Positions 35,401-37,433 of a DNA stretch of 37,433 nt are shown piece by piece. A program made the position numbers and the translations under genes. A model generated the notes under the pieces. The model saw only the letters and a program-made list of their open reading frames with translations, did not search any database and was not told the DNA's origin. Within the stretch, counting starts at the first letter, position 1. Every line of letters begins with the position of its first letter. Source of the DNA: Pedobacter sp. (GTDB taxonomy: Bacteria > Bacteroidota > Bacteroidia > Sphingobacteriales > Sphingobacteriaceae); assembly GCA_025351765.1 (NCBI GenBank), contig JANXVH010000003.1, positions 1 to 37,433 of the forward strand, given 5' to 3'.

Positions 35401-35600
35401 GCAAACTTTCCATCGCTGTTTGTCATTGTTCCATTCTTGGTTCCCTTTTCTAGAATGGTTACACCCGGAACAGGTTTTTTTGCCTCATCAAGGACAGTAC
35501 CTGTTAAGCTGGTTTGAGCATAAGCTTGCCAAGGTATTAATAGGTAGAAAAAAATTCCAAATAAAACTTTGGTCGTAATTTTAGTAAAATTTTGATTCAT
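32421..35600 (-). CDS. SusC/RagA family TonB-dependent transporter
   Basis: A 1059-residue outer-membrane beta-barrel that takes up large nutrients with energy from TonB. The signal peptide ends at residue 29 (QAYAQ). A carboxypeptidase-D regulatory-like domain (about 30-110, GTVLDEAKKPVPGVTI) follows. Then come a TonB box around EVVMVGYQ (residue 114), a plug with LQGRLAGVNVQ, SVRGN and DASAAAIYGSRGANGVIMIT, and the barrel to the C-terminal aromatic residue (LDLQF). No STN or FecR-linked signalling domain is present, which fits control by the divergent AraC-type regulator rather than by an ECF sigma/anti-sigma pair. It starts the four-gene operon. Confidence 0.95.
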   Translation of the reverse strand: MNQNFTKITTKVLFGIFFYLLIPWQAYAQTSLTGTVLDEAKKPVPGVTILEKGTKNGTMTNSDGKFALKPTKPDAIIEAKMIGYVTKELPSIGKTTLLFNLAEDNQTLSEVVMVGYQTISRKKSIGAISSISGKELANLPTSSFDQLLQGRLAGVNVQNFTGQPGAAPTVSVRGNTKISSTYDEYNVINAPLYVVDGIIQPAEEFTAPGAGTGTNYLAGINPADIESIDVLKDASAAAIYGSRGANGVIMITTKKGISGEPRITLGTFAGVVERPNLRDATLGTTERRQKLDILNKQLTYDQLRSLPAILTDSLNPAYNANTDWQDLFYKTAKITNIDLGMSGGSDNGITYRFSGGYYDEGGIVRGTGFKRYSGRLTLAARAAKQKLLISPMFYFSRTDKARGNGDPNDPSNPIRLGAGNTPSSLINLSPEKAAFYLDPTDGNLDKNIGNKLTTNLNATYEFSKKFFFNSQSSLLYNTTRRDRSFTSLLNNGQGNASYSFTDVNLNPRTSNYLTYTNQFSKHIVSFVVGQDLEFTQYQSTTAAGYGGPSDNIQTVSGYQQSRIGAGSDYQAFGLISYYARANYDYDSRYIVSLVGRTDGSSKFGKNNKWAYFPSASVGWIISEEKFMKDLENSPLTLLKLKASIGKSGNLPRGRGENYLQYNIYNVNNGSFSGNYGATSYNGVTAITPNFVNGAAQNSLSWEKTLQWNIGTDIEFKNGKYALTLEAYNKESTDLLFDVLLPVTTGYDQAKTNALGVRNNGYELTLRASPLEKAIRWNTSFNIAYNKNTIMNLPNGNRDLVFNGDRFDKSHILSVGNPLNAFYLYRTKGVYSRLTDVPVNPLTGVKYSSQGEYAAGDFYLEDLDGNYMVDVFNDGVNPDKLPVGDPNPKWTGGFTNNFTYKNWNLGVFATFTFDRDVLNLFDSDRFSNSQDGNAIYQFASYSTPDFSKINIWKQPGDVADYAKYDIGTYRYYYTSAQTFFLEKGGYLRVKSVSLTYNILGNALKKIGFGKFAIYATVDNLAMFQQSKKLPDAEAVNPYGEYKGTGYPIPKKFVLGLDLQF

Positions 35601-36031
35601 AAATTTAGTAGTTAGCTTAGTTAACAGAAGTCCAAAAGTATATCCAATATTTTACAACCAATGGGCGAATTTTAGCCGGTTAGCCCCAATTTCACGGTAT
35701 TTCGAGTTAAATTAAGGGCACTTAGTGTTATTTTTACACTTAGTAGTCATTTTAATTTCTACGTTAAGGATTTTAAAGAAATTTAATGAGTTAATTATCG
35801 TTATTTGATCTTTTATTTTGTATTTATCTGATTTTATTGATTTTTTTATAGAATATACTGGCTTGATGTAATTTTTATCATTATTATTTCCATAACTAAG
35901 TAGTTTATTTTATTTTATTGTTAAATTCATGTTAAAATTAGCCATCTTTAGCCGTATTTAAACATCAATTCCGTTTTATGTCGGTTTTATCGTTAAGATT
36001 CGTGCATTTTTCTACCACAAATAATTGCATT
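35601..36031. other. Divergent AT-rich control region, susC / AraC regulator
   Basis: About 430 bases between the two diverging genes. It contains the susC promoter at 35633-35661. The remainder is very AT-rich (runs of TTTTATTT and TTTTAT near 35815-35850 and 35910-35940). No long repeat or ORF is seen. Operator sites for the AraC-type regulator would be expected here but no clear pair of direct repeats could be picked out by eye. Confidence 0.6.
35633..35661 (-). promoter_or_regulatory. Predicted promoter of the susC operon
   Basis: On the minus strand TTG (35661-35659), 18 bases, then TACTTTTG (35640-35633) match the Bacteroidota consensus in the -7 element exactly. The expected leader is about 25 bases. 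Confidence 0.65.
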
Positions 36032-36931
36032 ATGAAAATTTTACCATTCACACTATTAGTTCCAGATAAAAACAGTGTTGTTACTAAACATATAGATCTG
36101 CCTGATTTCCATCCTTATCTCCATAGACACGATGAGTGTCAGATCACATTAGTTCAGGAAAGTGAGGGAACGCTTATTGCCGGAAATAGTATGCATAATT
36201 TTCAAGCTGGTGATGTTTTTCTAATCGGCGCAAATGTCCCACACCTATTCAAAATTAATCCTAAATACTTCGTGTCAGACAATGGCGTGCTTATAAGAGC
36301 TGTCTCCATTTATTTCAATCCCGAAGGTTTGATTGGTTCTTTATTCAGCCTTCCCGAAATGAAGAACTCAAAATCATTTTTACAGCAAAATAAACATGGT
36401 TTTAAAATAGCTGCAAAGGATACTAACCAGCTCTCTGCCAAGCTACTTTCTCTCCATAATTCATCAGGAACTGACCTGATTTGCAAGTTTATAGAGTTAC
36501 TAAACGATTTTAAGGAGATGAAGGGAGTTGCTCAGCTTTGTCCGACGGTTTATTCATCTGATATTTCAGAAAGCGAAGGAGTTCGACTGAGTAAAATTCT
36601 TAATTTCATTATGCAGAACTACAATAATCAAATCACATTAGAAGACGTTTCTGAAGTCGCCTACATGACACCCCAAGCTTTTTGCAGGTACTTTAAGAAA
36701 CATATCGGGCGTAACTTCATTTCATTTTTAAATGAAGTGAGGATCCATGAAGCCTGTAAAAGCCTAATAGCAGATAAGAAAGAGGACTGTATTTCTGGAA
36801 TAGCTTACAATTCAGGTTTCAATAGCATCACCAACTTCAATCGTGTATTTAAAAGTCTGATGGGTAGTTCTCCAAAGGGCTACATCAGCTCCTACAACAA
36901 GTTGAACAATGTGTCCTATATGAATATGTAA
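36032..36931 (+). CDS. AraC family transcriptional regulator
   Basis: A 299-residue regulator; the start at 36032 (MKILPFTLLVPDKN) fits family N-termini better than the ATG 54 bases upstream. An N-terminal cupin-like ligand domain (about 15-90) has HRHDECQITLVQESEG and GDVFLIGANVPHLFK. The C-terminal double HTH (about 195-290) has ITLEDVSEVAYMTPQAFCRY and SGIAYNSGFNSITNFNRVFK, followed by MGSSPKGY. It is divergent from the SusC operon and most likely its activator. Ligand binding by the cupin domain is presumed to match the transported substrate. Confidence 0.9.
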   Translation: MKILPFTLLVPDKNSVVTKHIDLPDFHPYLHRHDECQITLVQESEGTLIAGNSMHNFQAGDVFLIGANVPHLFKINPKYFVSDNGVLIRAVSIYFNPEGLIGSLFSLPEMKNSKSFLQQNKHGFKIAAKDTNQLSAKLLSLHNSSGTDLICKFIELLNDFKEMKGVAQLCPTVYSSDISESEGVRLSKILNFIMQNYNNQITLEDVSEVAYMTPQAFCRYFKKHIGRNFISFLNEVRIHEACKSLIADKKEDCISGIAYNSGFNSITNFNRVFKSLMGSSPKGYISSYNKLNNVSYMNM

Positions 36932-37043
36932 TCCGCGTTGACTAATCGGCAGAAATTTTTTTATATATTTATATGATATTAATTTATAAACGTAATCTTA
37001 AGTTAAGGTAATAGTTTGTTACGGTTAATAGATTAATAATACC

Positions 37044-37098
37044 TAATAGGGACGTAATAGGGAGGTAACAGGGACATAACAGGGACGTAACAGGGACA
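37044..37098 (+). repeat. Five tandem 11-bp repeats (iteron-like) with inverted copies
   Basis: Units are TAATAGGGACG, TAATAGGGAGG, TAACAGGGACA, TAACAGGGACG and TAACAGGGACA, end to end from 37044 to 37098. Two inverted partial copies follow: TTCCCTGCTAAC at 37101-37112 and ACCTGTTAAC at 37114-37123. The 11-bp period is about one helical turn. The neighbouring stretch 36932-37237 holds no gene and nothing else was recognised in it. Confidence 0.75.
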
Positions 37099-37237
37099 AA
37101 TTCCCTGCTAACTACCTGTTAACTCCTAATTAAATTCTAATTAAAAATTAATTAGCTATAAACGCATGGCGAAGTCTTACAGAACCGTTAGTATCTTAAG
37201 CTAAATGGATAAGCTGGAAAACTGAATAGAGGTAAAG

Positions 37238-37433
37238 TTAATGAGGTAGTTTATTTTTAATAGCCCCGTATAGATAAGTGCCCGCCACAGCCCCTATAGC
37301 TACAACTACCATTCCAAGATACCCATATCCAATGTTTACGAAAATTGGCCCCGGGCATGATCCTGTTAATGCCCAGCCCAATCCGAATATGGTTCCGCCA
37401 ATCAGGTATCTTTTCCAGCCCACTTCTTTAGGT
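37238..37433 (-). CDS. YeeE/YedE (DUF6691) transporter, C-terminal part
   Basis: Open on the minus strand to the window edge, giving 64 residues that begin PKEVGWKRYLIGGTIFGLGW. The following ALTGSCPGPIFVNIGYG, with its Cys-Pro-Gly-Pro, is the signature of the YeeE/YedE sulfur-compound transporter family, C-terminal half. A second hydrophobic helix (LGMVVVAIGAVAGTYLYGA) ends the protein. The 5' part lies outside the window, so the gene is partial. Such proteins import thiosulfate or related sulfur compounds in studied members. Confidence 0.8.
   Translation of the reverse strand, partial: PKEVGWKRYLIGGTIFGLGWALTGSCPGPIFVNIGYGYLGMVVVAIGAVAGTYLYGAIKNKLPH

Noticed and set aside
37044..37098. CRISPR array
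   Set aside because: Units are 11 bp, contiguous and without spacers; no cas gene is present.

Overview
The window looks like chromosomal DNA from a Bacteroidota bacterium, most likely a Sphingobacteriaceae member close to Pedobacter. The evidence is a SusC/SusD pair with Bacteroidota-style lipoproteins, an rpmB-rpmG-DUF4295-ftsY-rimO cluster, a parB-DUF5683-dapB-lepB string, a BshC homologue, AT-rich intergenic DNA, and several promoters matching the Bacteroidota pattern TTTG-N18..20-TAnnTTTG.

Region 1 (1-8.8 kb) is core housekeeping. The first 219 bases are a near-perfect inverted repeat of the parB 3' end, which looks like a contig-end artefact. It is followed by DUF5683, dapB and lepB on the plus strand. 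They meet a minus-strand series: rpmB, rpmG, DUF4295, a terminator, then ftsY, rimO, bshC and an LDH2-type dehydrogenase. The stop codons of lepB and the dehydrogenase overlap, and the lepB terminator lies inside the dehydrogenase gene.

Region 2 (8.8-17.6 kb) holds an Lrp/AsnC regulator, a 0.7 kb gene-poor stretch with inverted and direct repeats, acetyl-CoA synthetase, a CsbD-like protein, a periplasmic M16 protease, then surE, a small membrane protein and lpxB.

Region 3 (17.6-23.3 kb) has a tightly coupled exo-mannosidase pair (GH92, GH125), then a convergent DUF2807 / serine hydrolase pair with a TAATG overlap.

Region 4 (23.4-26.4 kb) is the most interesting part. A tRNA-Ala(GGC) gene with a consensus promoter is followed by a 3 kb island bounded by a 16-bp direct repeat of its own 3' end. 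No integrase remains. The island holds a coiled-coil protein, a 56-residue HTH protein, an arsC pseudogene with two frameshifts, an apparent RES-domain protein with no recognisable antitoxin, and a truncated-looking ORF.

Region 5 (26.4-29.1 kb) has gene remnants, a secreted beta-propeller, a PepSY-like protein and a COG4705-type membrane protein with a very regular four-fold internal repeat.

Region 6 (29.1-37.4 kb) is a SusC-SusD-fasciclin-DUF5007 operon read divergently from an AraC-type regulator, with no degradative enzyme. It is followed by an array of 11-bp repeats and the 3' end of a YeeE/YedE (DUF6691) transporter gene that runs off the window. All calls were made by reading the sequence and recalling families; no database search was run.
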